Shown: positions 41,501 to 48,790 of the stretch, piece after piece
Position numbering within the stretch: the first letter of the stretch is position 1
Layout of the letters: each line of letters opens with the position of its first letter
Assembly: GCA_008360955.1 (NCBI GenBank)
Contig: LUCM01004058.1
Location: 1 to 64,000 of the forward strand
Origin: Fasciolopsis buskii
Lineage: Eukaryota; Platyhelminthes; Trematoda; Plagiorchiida; Fasciolidae
Reading direction: 5' to 3'
DNA: 64,000 nucleotides
Program-made: the position numbers and the translations under genes
Notes under the pieces: model-generated
Seen by the model: only the letters and a program-made list of their open reading frames with translations
Databases searched by the model: none
Told to the model about the DNA's origin: nothing

Positions 41501-42866
41501 AATACCGTGCAAAGCAATGACAAGTGTTTTCCATAAGTTTTAATGCTGGTGTGTTCTTAAGCTTAAGTTGACAGTTTTAAAAATTTTGTGAGCGCCGTTC
41601 AGCACTCAAAATAAATTGCTTCTTATTTTATTTCTCTTGTAATCATGACAGTATAGTCCCTGCTTTTATTATCATGGTTTGACTGGTGCATTGCCTGGGT
41701 TCAATCGCGTGTAATCTATGTAAATGTATTAAAATAATACGGTCTTGGATCTTATAGGCAGTCCAACTTTAAAGGAGACCATCCAAAAAACATCGATGAC
41801 GATACTGCCATATGAAATCAAATTTTCTACAAGTTTCCATGTTCTTTCAGACTTTGTTTTTCATTTAGTTTTCTTTATAGGCTCTAACTGATGTCCTCCT
41901 TTTGTATCTACAGTTGAACTGATCTGGTTTGGAGGGCGGAATGCAGTCCTTCGTAACTAGTTAACGTTGAGTGTTCACTTTACAAACACGTCATTCTCAA
42001 GTCAGGTGTCAGTTATGAAGAGCTGTTGGCATGCATCCAGGTATCCGCTAATTCAGCAGAGAGAATGATGCGGGTTGCACCAAGATTGGTGACCTTATAG
42101 TTAGGTTATAGTGAGACATTTTTATCACAAGTTCATTCGGTTAGTAGAATGTTATTGCGAACTAAACCCATACTGATACGACGCAATTGTGGGTGTGTCA
42201 CAGGAAACCAATGCGATTCAGGAGTGTAACATCCGAAAACCTTATTTGCAGCTTAGCTAAAAGAGTTCTGATGGTGGTAAAAACGTGAGTTGACATTTGA
42301 TTGTGAGTTCGTTTGCACCGATGGGCTGGTGACTTTCGCCTCTTGGATTTATTGATAAACCAATAAAAAGTTTTTAACCAAAGTATTCCATGCCCGAATC
42401 TATCGTTTATGGATTGAAGTTCAAACATCACTTTCTAATCAGGGACAAGATTTACGACACAAAACATGATCCTGAAGATAATTAGTCGCAAAGTTTTAAA
42501 AGGAATTCTTCAAGTAGGAAATTATGTGAACACTTTAGCATCAATTATTTGCTTACCAGTGAATCAGGCAACCACAGGCTACAACTGCACGGATGGGGCA
42601 CTTTCGATGCATCCATGCGCCCAGTGGCATGGCGACTGCCTCAAATGAGATCTGCACAGATGTGAGCCATACAATTGCATTGGCGTTAACCGTCTTGTTA
42701 TAATAGTCCATATAATCAACCATATATGGTCCCATATTACCTGTACAACTTTAATCGGCTCGGCATACAAGTGTGTCTTACCAATGGTATAGAAATAGCC
42801 ATAGGATAATTGAATCAGTATTCCACCAAGTACACAAAAGCAAGCTGAAATCGGCTGCCCGTACAT
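14451..42866 (-). CDS. MFS transporter (12 TM), ten coding exons
   Basis: Gene span on the minus strand. Coding exons in order: 42866-42782, 42740-42557, 36600-36474, 35730-35600, 34306-34178, 22560-22449, 20697-20575, 18455-18234, 16385-16289, 14521-14451. Every junction has GT/AG and matching phase. The exons sum to 1281 nt, exactly 427 codons including TGA. The protein (426 aa) shows 12 hydrophobic segments. Features include YGYFYTIGNMGPYMVDYM after TM1, WFPKHKGLVVGLIVAGFGAG in TM5, ALRTLDFYLLW opening TM7, and NAVGRVIWGMICDRISFK with GRxxxGxxxDRxxxK, the MFS motif A, between TM8 and TM9; a worn copy (GAWMHRKCPIR) lies between TM2 and TM3. The pattern is closest to the oxalate/formate-antiporter-like and monocarboxylate-type MFS members. 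The substrate cannot be read from sequence. It would act in a membrane as a secondary carrier. The start ATG has a weak context and the TM6-TM7 loop border is ambiguous. Confidence 0.85.
14522..16288 (-). other. MFS intron 9
   Basis: Intron with an antisense Penelope-like fragment (14930-15110). A 90-codon plus-strand frame at 15411-15683 has no recognisable signature. Confidence 0.6.
14930..15110 (+). mobile_element. Penelope-like element fragment, decayed
   Basis: Overlapping plus-strand frames give NPFLVFLRNGYTRGFIGR, matching the NGY..FI block also seen at 10.7 kb, and then, shifted, KTRTSLRYIKRLQKFSD, which resembles the following 'LPYIKGLS' block of Penelope-like elements. Frames are broken. 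It lies in an MFS intron, antisense to the gene. Confidence 0.45.
16289..16385 (-). CDS. MFS gene exon 9 (TM11-TM12)
   Basis: After ctcatattacag; encodes ILGSILAAIVTTIPARENWV and the first part of TM12 (NLFSAISVACML). Ends CTAG|gtaagt with one leftover base. Confidence 0.9.
16386..18233 (-). other. MFS intron 8
   Basis: No gene recognised. A tRNA-like B-box candidate (cttgtttgatcc, about 17820) hints at a further SINE relic but is too degenerate to call. Confidence 0.5.
18234..18455 (-). CDS. MFS gene exon 8 (TM9-TM11 start)
   Basis: After gcatcatccag; 74 codons in phase 0. Encodes IPLCLMLTLWAILICTF (TM9), a second hydrophobic block (TM10) and FGSRNMALNYGLIFTAF, a conserved substrate-path segment (NYG..F) of this MFS branch. 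Ends GCATTT|gtgagt. Confidence 0.92.
20059..20215 (+). repeat. tRNA-derived SINE (family 1)
   Basis: Head 20059-20129: GGCGTTA pairs with TAATGCC to close an acceptor-like stem, and GGTTCGATTCC is a perfect B box. The body contains a ggctgcgg...ctcctgttact segment and an A-rich tail (caataaagaaagtaaaagataaa). Related bodies occur at about 32.3-32.5 kb and 33.74-33.92 kb. The anticodon arm does not fold well, so it is not a functional tRNA. Confidence 0.6.
20410..20450. repeat. (TA)n microsatellite
   Basis: TA tract with one G interruption and a short TTTATATATA extension. Confidence 0.93.
20575..20697 (-). CDS. MFS gene exon 7 (TM8 and motif A)
   Basis: After tttcaacttcag; 41 codons in phase 0: FVGRTFLDDDLFLAGIGVAA and then NAVGRVIWGMICDRISFK with the full GRxxxGxxxDRxxxK motif. 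Ends AAG|gtaagt. This is the strongest single diagnostic exon. Confidence 0.93.
20698..22448 (-). other. MFS intron 6
   Basis: Holds the family-2 SINE copy at 21572-21741 and nothing else identified. Confidence 0.6.
21572..21741 (-). repeat. SINE family 2, copy in minus orientation
   Basis: Its reverse complement matches 31870-32038 closely: shared gagaatcaacctag, tatagcgttcgacccacaatc, ccagttcgagc and tgcactggtgatgatttctaacaag blocks. A degenerate B-box-like sequence is present. Two independent copies show it is a dispersed repeat. Confidence 0.75.
22449..22560 (-). CDS. MFS gene exon 6 (TM7)
   Basis: After ccatatacag; encodes SGGGTTLHALRTLDFYLLWI and the rest of TM7, ending CTGTACAAA|gtaagt in phase 0. 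The ALRT.DFYLLW block marks the start of the C-terminal half in oxalate/formate-antiporter-like MFS proteins. It is preceded by an intron of more than 11 kb. Confidence 0.88.
25430..27380 (+). mobile_element. RTE-like LINE, decayed RT and 3' end, with an insertion
   Basis: Plus-strand RT blocks in order. Near 25490-25560 there is a KSDKVAGLNELFPFFYK-like 'template' block. Near 25680-25800 there is SIASKLLAESTLRRLSGTRQ, a strong RTE-type RT signature. Near 26000-26040 an IPQGCHL block. At 26526-26819 there is ADDLVHLNEDRHKLQVFLRR and then VNSCILIVNCISP-type C-terminal sequence. The final 27110-27370 matches the remnant at 1-300. Stops and frameshifts throughout mean it is dead. The gap between the QGC block and the ADD box is about 350 bp longer than expected and contains a tRNA-like insert. 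It lies antisense within an MFS intron. A 5' endonuclease part (24.3-25.4 kb) may be present but is not recognisable. Confidence 0.72.
26303..26374 (+). repeat. tRNA-like sequence inserted in the LINE
   Basis: GGCCTGA (26303-26309) pairs with TCGGGCC (26366-26372), and GGTTCGAGTCC is a perfect B box inside a T-arm-like stem. The D and anticodon arms do not form proper stems, so it is probably a SINE head or tRNA pseudogene. Promoter boxes look intact enough for Pol III recognition. Confidence 0.6.
28638..28701 (-). CDS. Possible extra or alternative MFS exon
   Basis: Acceptor atgcttttcag and donor CCGG|gtgagt bound 64 nt encoding AWNSVSRFSSSLTKKVVLKE plus one residue and a leftover base. It is hydrophilic, as expected for the cytoplasmic TM6-TM7 loop. 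It enters in phase 0, matching the alternative donor at 34188, but leaves in phase 1, which does not fit exon 6 without one more unseen exon. Could be a cryptic exon. Confidence 0.3.
30158..30183 (+). other. UUCG-capped hairpin
   Basis: CCCGTT-TTCG-AACGGG is a perfect 6-bp stem with a TTCG loop. It is extended by GCTA/TAGC across a two-base bulge. It lies in MFS intron 5 and no function is evident. Confidence 0.4.
31870..32038 (+). repeat. SINE family 2, copy in plus orientation
   Basis: Partner of 21572-21741 in opposite orientation, with similarity along about 170 bp and scattered substitutions. It contains gggtttgcatccc and ccagttcgagcccgg, duplicated B-box-like motifs. Confidence 0.75.
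32300..32506 (+). repeat. SINE family 1 copy (degenerate)
   Basis: Shares the caccggtcaaattcccc ... cttggcaattgtctgct body and an A-rich tail (ttaataaaaaagataagagatag) with 20059-20215 and 33740-33925. The tRNA head is badly worn. Confidence 0.5.
33272..33288. repeat. Short (TA)n tract
   Basis: About eight TA units within MFS intron 5. Confidence 0.9.
33740..33925 (+). repeat. SINE family 1 copy (degenerate)
   Basis: ttggatgtgaagggt followed by agctcgaacct (worn B box), caccactggtctacttttcca, cttggcagccttctgtctgct and a tail with gtcaaaaagg...aaaagtt. The ttggatgtgaagggt block is exactly shared with 20090-20104. Confidence 0.55.
34178..34306 (-). CDS. MFS gene exon 5 (TM6)
   Basis: After ttttttgcag; encodes RFTDPDLLGRVPLSFLLIAG and TM6. 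Two donors compete. GGG|gtaatt at 34177 gives the phase needed to join exon 6 directly (loop ...TIQVVLG/SGGG...). CAG|gtagtt at 34188 ends in phase 0 and would require extra exon(s). Neither donor is strong. I chose the first because it closes the frame. Confidence 0.8.
35600..35730 (-). CDS. MFS gene exon 4 (TM5)
   Basis: After ttatatgaag; encodes WFPKHKGLVVGLIVAGFGAG, typical of the TM4-TM5 loop and TM5 in this MFS branch, then a polar loop. Ends GCACA|gtaagt with two leftover bases that complete a Gln codon with exon 5. Confidence 0.9.
36474..36600 (-). CDS. MFS gene exon 3 (TM3-TM4)
   Basis: After catttggcag; encodes GGIVLTFFTLKCGYLGVLFT and a Gly-rich TM4 (GLLQGFGMGFGYSVTISAA). Ends GTG|gtaaga in phase 0. 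It follows an intron of nearly 6 kb. Confidence 0.9.
36601..42556 (-). other. MFS intron 2 (about 6 kb)
   Basis: Contains the antisense LINE RT fragment 40090-41430. At 37.0-39.7 kb nothing is recognised; 38400-38640 has GC-rich inverted-looking segments (aggcctccgggtggtgcct) that may be the 5' untranslated part of a LINE. Confidence 0.5.
40090..41430 (+). mobile_element. Decayed LINE reverse transcriptase (RTE-like)
   Basis: Plus-strand blocks in order. At 40509-40772, DFGSVDGAALWGCLLRNG (the 'D..AFD.V.R..LW' block with the first catalytic Asp region) and then AGQGCLISPSQFSIAHF (RQGCPxSPxLF block). Near 40770-40800, FYADDII, the YxDD box. At 40940-41010, LEQVNSFVYLGSRVAAGRSV, the typical 'FxYLGS' block. 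Frameshifts and stops separate the blocks. Parts beyond 41050 are less clear. It is antisense to the MFS gene that hosts it. Confidence 0.78.
42557..42740 (-). CDS. MFS gene exon 2 (TM2 and start of TM3)
   Basis: Follows a 41-nt intron ending gttgtacag. Encodes NMGPYMVDYMDYYNKTVNAN (with an N-K-T sequon in the first loop), TM2 and the motif-A-like GAWMHRKCPIR. Ends ATTCACTG|gtaagc with two leftover bases. Confidence 0.85.
42782..42866 (-). CDS. MFS gene exon 1 (coding part, TM1)
   Basis: Starts MYGQPISACFCVLGGILIQL and ends TATACCATTG|gtaaga, leaving one base. The exon probably extends upstream to 42910, after the acceptor atgctttacag; that extra frame is open but has no ATG. If an upstream coding exon exists, the true start lies further 5'. 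An internal acceptor at gatttcag before CTTGC is a second option. Confidence 0.7.
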
Positions 42867-43479
42867 GGACGCGTTGATCACCTCGGTAGAATGCAGACTG
42901 CAATTTGTGCCTGTAAAGCATTTATACCAGGGTGGATGGCGAAACTCGACCGGAACACATAAAGGCGCTCATCTGTGCGGTTAACTACACTGAGCACACA
43001 ATAATGCTTTCAGTTTGCGTGACCTTCCAATGGAATTTCTCGGTGACCAACAGTAACATCGACTAATGTTGCCAGCTGACATAAACACATTGATAATGTC
43101 ACTACTACACTTCGGTGATATTTGTTTCAGTTTCTTCATCTTAAAAACTGAAAAGTTGCACGATATGAGTTCTTTAAACTAACTGAAGACGTAGTAAAAT
43201 TCGATGAAAGTAATTGGTACTAAAATAAAAGAACAAGTTATTCTGCTGTGTTTTGCGTCTACGATTGTTGGGCGCTGCATTTTCAGCGACCCATAATCCG
43301 AGTTAATGTTCCATCGTAGTTCTAACGGCAGTATTTACCGGTTCCAAGCGATCTGTGATTCTGTGTTTGCAAACTGGTGAAATCTTCCACCGGTAAAACG
43401 TAATGAAATTGTGTGATAATCATTCACAAACCGGTTATTCATTCTTTTTCTTATATGTTTACAATACGATATGAACATA

Positions 43480-44060
43480 TTATGCAGCTGAAAGTTTTAT
43501 GACCCCAAAACGGTACACAAAATCAAACTCCATGATTGTCTGCTTTCTCTCTCTGCCAAGGTCACCCCACAAAACTATACAAACGGTAGAGCCCAAGTGA
43601 CTGAAGGCTTGCATTTTTGACTTCTCAGCAAGCACGTTGCTGCGTTCTGTGTCTTTTTGTCTCTTTCGCCAGTGGGCTGGGTTAGCCGATCGAAATCCGC
43701 CATCCGTTTTCTGTGTGACTCCGCAGTTAAGTGCCATCCGGTCCGGTCCATTCAGCTGTGGAACTACGGGTCTTGATGTCTCAAGCCCTTACCGTTGTGT
43801 CTGCAACATCAGTGTGTGTCAGTGTCCTGCTAGACCCGCGGCTTTGTATCATTAGGCATTTCGAAACGACGCATCACCTCTTCCTCTGTGAGGCACACTG
43901 ACGCCTATTCCAATGTTTTCCAAAAGCTACAGCGCTCAATTGTGTCTGCTCTGTCGTGTTCTTGTGTGACGACTAGTGTTGACGTCTTGAGATTCATTCT
44001 AGTGCCGTGATTGGTCCAGATGGGACACGCAGCAGGTTCAGGATCTAAACCGTCTATCTT
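43480..44060. other. Unidentified compositionally distinct stretch
   Basis: Both strands carry 70-85-codon open frames rich in Cys, Ser and Arg (43480-43737 minus, 43637-43855 plus). I recognise no domain. It could be the untranslated or ORF1 part of a LINE. Confidence 0.25.
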
Positions 44061-44226
44061 CCGTGATGATCCAGTGTCTCCCCCGGGGAGTATTTGCAAC
44101 TCGAAATTTGCAAGCTGCTGTTCTTTGGGAATTACTTGAAAATTGAGATGCCAGCACTAGCTGTACAAAATGCATCACAGATATAGGTACACAATTGCTT
44201 AGAGACATAAAAAACATCCAACTTAC

Positions 44227-44266
44227 TTGAGTCACCACAATGAAGCCTAACACAGTCAGCAAAATC
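44227..44266 (-). other. Possible upstream exon of the MFS gene
   Basis: Forty bases bounded by gtctgatttag and CAA|gtaagt. In the frame that leaves one base it reads DFADCVRLHCGDS and would fit exon 1 extended to 42910. In another frame it is hydrophobic. It could be a 5' untranslated exon, an N-terminal exon or chance. Confidence 0.28.
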
Positions 44267-45559
44267 CTAAATCAGACAATTTACTGTCTGAGGGAGTATC
44301 ATTGCCACAGTTCTTATTTGAGGATGTGCATTATTCCGTGGTCAACTCATTGGCAAAATTACGAGCAACAGGTGAAAGGGTGCAATTTCTTGTGACAAAA
44401 CTAGGTGGAAGATCACCGTAATCGAGAATTCCGCTTTAGCTGTTGGCATACAATTTGGAAGTGGAGTTGATTTTTCTGACACATCTTTCAGCGAGAGACA
44501 GCTCCATCGACTGATTTAAAACCGGCTTTCAGATCATGAAAACCGGCTGGGGAAAAATGTGTGCCTATATTCCACGAGTTCCCCTAGAACAAAGGTGAGA
44601 CCAATGCAACTCCGACCGGGTTAAAAACTAGTGGAAATAAAGTCTGCAGGGGTTACAAAGGGTATCGTAACAGCAGACCCACTCTTATGATAATTGGCAA
44701 ACATTTTGTCAGCGGCTTCAATTAATTCCCCTATCGAGATGTATTCATTGAAGTATGTGAAGACCCTGGTGATGGACAAAGGAAATTGCTTTCATTCGTA
44801 CACGTCGTAATAGAGACTCATCCTTTTTCGGAAGCTCCAAAGATCGTTCGTGTATCTGAAAGGTTGAAATAGCTTCCGATTTCAACATTTATGAACTGCT
44901 AATCAAGGCATTGCCGATCGGCTAACCCAGCTCGTTTGAATCTTACAACTTTTAGAACGTTGTAGGAAACCCAGAGTTGAATTTCATAATTTAAATCACA
45001 CTTCTTCCACTGCCTTAGCGTGTAGGGTCTGTACCACAAAGGAATACATTGCAGATTGGGAAATGACTTGATGGCCCTAAACAACTCCCTCTATCTGCGC
45101 GAATCGCCAACGGGTGGGAAGGGGGGCTAAGGCGACAAGTCTCAGAGAACTTTCTGCATCTATGGTGCATTAAGATAGCCCCCAAAATGAGGTAAATCGA
45201 TCCGCAACTAAATGGACGTAGCAGAAGAATACAAGGCGCCGAAAATGAATTGCTGATCCACCAATTTATAGTGGAAAAACGAGTGCAACGCTTTCGCTCA
45301 GAGCTTGTATGTACGCTTGACCGCAGGTTAAAACTGAAAACCCAAGCAATTGATGATTTGTGCCTGCTTGGTTCGTTCACTTGACTGGCCGGAATGGTCT
45401 TAGTCTCGAAATTCAGATATCCTGACTGAACGGGAGACTGAGAGCGTAGGTATCACGGCGTGCCCTACAAAGGTATCAACAACTCGCTCCAGCTCTCGGA
45501 TCGTTCATAGGCTGAGTGGTTTTATAGCATATTTTAGCATTTGAACAAATTTCACTACC
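44267..45559. other. No recognisable gene
   Basis: Flank between the MFS gene and the Gypsy remnant. The 121-codon minus frame at 45015-45380 may be the worn 3' end of that element, but no motif proves it. Confidence 0.35.
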
Positions 45560-47026
45560 AATTCATGTGGCTATGGATATATGGGTGGAGTCAACACTTG
45601 ATGACGTTTTATTCCTTTGAGACAGGAAGTAGTCTAATCAGCAGCAAAGTGGTTTTCACTATCAATAATGAAAGTCTTTGGGACACCTTGAAGACTGAAA
45701 GCTTTCCTCAATACAGTAACGTTAAATTCGGCAACCTTAGAGGTGATGAAGTATAATTCAGGCCAATGACACTATGAATCAGTGACAAACAACGTCCAAT
45801 CCTGACTGATAAGGGGTCCAAAATAATCAGCATGAGTTCGTTGTCAAACCTCACATGAAATGGAGTCCGTTTCGAAAGCTGGGAATATGTTCTTTTCGCA
45901 CCCTTCTCGTAGCTTTTGGAGTCTCTTACTACGTAACCGTCACTCCCGGGCCACCAGCAAGTGAGGTGCATTGAGGATTTAATTTTGTTCATTCCCAGAT
46001 GACGAACCAGATAAATTCAGTCGTCGAAATGATGGAGGAATTACGACACTGTCATTTAAACATAGCATGAGTGACAGTCAACTCCATTCGTCTAGAAGAG
46101 TACATGGAAAAAGGCTGTTTAGTATTCACATTCCATCGTGATTAAATAGGCTCAAAATATTCGCAAAATAATTTCTCTCGGCTGACTGATAGAGGCTGAA
46201 AAGATTAACAGTGAAAATCATAATTATTCCAGGTCTGAGCAAGGCAGAGGTTATGAAATTTGCTTGGCGTTGCGATGCCGATGTGCAGTGCATCACCGCT
46301 GCACCATCGCAACAGTTGATCTGTCCAGCGATTTTGTTGGATGGTAGATAAAAATCACTGCTTCATGGTCAGAAATGACTGGTAAATTAGAATCCACTAG
46401 GTACTTGTGGAGTAGCCTAACCGACCAATAAAATGCCAGAGTTTCATGTTGTGTTCTGTAGTAGTAAGCCGGCGTAAAACAAATACCTGGATAACCACCG
46501 AGTCTTATCTCGGCACCAATCGCACTAGATGAAGTATCCGCTATGGGGATTGAGTGATTTAGGACTGAGGCGGAATGCAAGTGTTTCGTTTTTAAGTGGT
46601 CTAAAATAAAATGTGGCATCTACTCTTGTTGGCAGATCAACAAAAATATAGCAAAATATAACAGCTAGGATATGGGTTCCACGATTTGTGAGAAGTTTCG
46701 GATAAACCATGAACAATACCATATGGAATCAATTAATGGAGATAGTTCGCTGAAGTTTTTAGGGTTGTGTGTAGATAGCAATAGGAAGTAAAGTGTCGGG
46801 ATCGGGCTTAAAGCCACCCGCGTCAGTTAGGTGCCCAAGGAATTTAAGAGAGTTCGGACTGAAAACGCACTTGGATGGAGAAATGGAAAAATCTAGTTCA
46901 CAACAGCGCTGCACCATTGAACAGAGTCTTTCACCGTATACTGATTGGTTGGGGCCATGAAATGCCATTTCTTCTTGGTAGCCATAACCATTAACCAAGC
47001 CCTGGATAACTGAGATTATCATTGTC
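45560..47026 (-). mobile_element. Ty3/Gypsy retrotransposon remnant (RT end, RNase H, integrase)
   Basis: Minus-strand order fits Gypsy pol. At 47024-46759 lies the end of RT: FSISPSKCVFSPNSLKFLGH and then DAGGFKPDPDTL. At 46619-46293 lies RNase H: DTSSSAIGAE, ETLAFYWSVRLLHKYL, SDHEAV and TKSLDRSTVAMVQR. At 45992-45708 lies a worn integrase with HLTCWWPG and a CEKG-like zinc-knuckle region. The RT active-site segment reads YQEE where YxDD is expected. Several stops and frameshifts, no LTRs found and the 5' half missing: a dead, truncated copy. Confidence 0.78.
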
Positions 47027-48118
47027 TGAAATAAGACAGATTAAAGGTTCATTACAAGCAATAAAATATCACAAAATACATCCCAAAAGAATTGTTAAAA
47101 GTAAACAGATCGCGACAGTCAGATTAATGTGGGGTTTGCAAATCAAAATCTCTTAGATCCAGTCCAAAAAAGAACAGGAACCACTGAATGGTGATAGCAC
47201 CGATTACGGGTCTTTTTTAGTCTGCGTGGTTGGCGAAGTTCCAAATCTAAAGTCAAGCGATGTGGGCACCGCAAATTCTCGGATTTTATCATCACCTTTA
47301 TGGGGAGTGATAACAGCCGTAGCCCAGTTACGTGAAGTCATTGGCTCAAAGATGTTACCATAAACTGACCGTCTCTTGCGAAACTTTGGACGAAGTGCGG
47401 AACTTCACAAAAATTCGACCACCATCGGAGTCAACATGGATTGGGGAAACTTGTAGCTCCAGAACAACGTGAAATCAAGTCCGACATAAACCCAGGATAA
47501 ATTGGATGAAGAGAAACGGATATTTTATGCTCCAGCGTAGTCTTGAGACCAGTTGTGGATGGCTAGGTACGAATAACAGAAATCAACGTGAGTCTCCAGT
47601 GAGAATAGTGCATGCAATTGGGATTAGCAATGTGTTACCAGTAAAGCCTGTGAAAAACAATGTCACTAATACTAAGTACGAGATTGGGAAAAGCTAGCCG
47701 TACAACGGTTAGTGAAATGAACAAGTGGGCATTATCAGCATCAGGTAGTTTTGCATCTAACGACCAACATGTACTAGACAACTCTGCTATTGTCGAGCTC
47801 ACTATCACGATTGATCTAGTGAGATTTTGTGCGGTTCGCCACTTTAACTATCAGGATTATCACTGTCGATCTTCTCGGAAATTAACCATGACAGTACAGG
47901 ATCAAGTGCGCATTCGTTCTCACATTCTGATTATGCTCGCAACTGTCAACAAGAACTTATTGCCTTCACAGACATTCGCAGACTGAAATGCGTTATTGAT
48001 TCTGTCCATCACTTTCTCCCGTCTTTTTCTCCTCTTGTTTTATTTTTGATCGAAACTCAAATCGCCCCTCAACAGATACCACGCTTTCAATTCCCCAATT
48101 ACATTTTTCATTCCTCTT
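47027..48118. other. No clear gene
   Basis: A 108-codon plus-strand frame at 47660-47986 and a 63-codon frame at 47506-47697 show no recognised motif. The segment may be LINE sequence upstream of 48119. Confidence 0.3.
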
Positions 48119-48790
48119 TTGTTCCTGAATCAGGTGTCCATGCTTCTGTCCATGATTCATCAATCCTTTGGCGCTTATCGTTCCCCCGACGGTGCTGACT
48201 GCTCCATTTTGGATTTATCATCTTCTGACTCTGAATGTTTGCTTGTTGCAGACTCCAAAATTCATATTGCTTTCTTAAGAGATTTCACTGTTCGACTCCG
48301 CGAATTGCTACAACACTCCTCTGATGCTTCGGTCATGAAACATGAAGTCGATCAGTTCGCAGTGGTCAACAATTTACCTGAACTAATTGACCCCCCACGC
48401 ATTTACCCGATCAAACGGGCAACCATACTCAGATTCTTGATCATATCCTCAACCCGACCACGTTTCTCCGCTCAAATATTTCTTTTCCCTTCCTTCTTAG
48501 CTCGTCGGACCATGGTTTCATTACATCATCCGTCTATTTCATCAGCAACAATCCTGCACTCCGCTCAAGACATACATTCTGGCACTACAGTTCGTCCGAG
48601 TGAGAAGGTTCTCACAATCTCGTGACTTCCTATCTTCGGAATTATTAATGCGATTTTCCTGTGGTGCATTGCGAACAACAACATTGATCCCCAATTTAAC
48701 TGTTGTCATCTTCTATCTCTCATCGGAAAAGCGTCGAAGCCTTGGTAACAAAATTGGAATTTCTACAAAGCGCCCATTGAAATGACGCAC
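48119..48790 (+). mobile_element. Possible LINE endonuclease fragment (CR1/Jockey-like)
   Basis: A 168-codon frame and an overlapping 61-codon frame contain FAVVNNLPELIDPPRIYPI, resembling the 'L.QLV..PTR' segment near the end of LINE apurinic-type endonucleases, followed after a shift by a 'LLD.IL' -like stretch and SLxSxHxxV-like sequence. Frames are broken. No RT core was found downstream up to 49440. The call is tentative. Confidence 0.35.
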
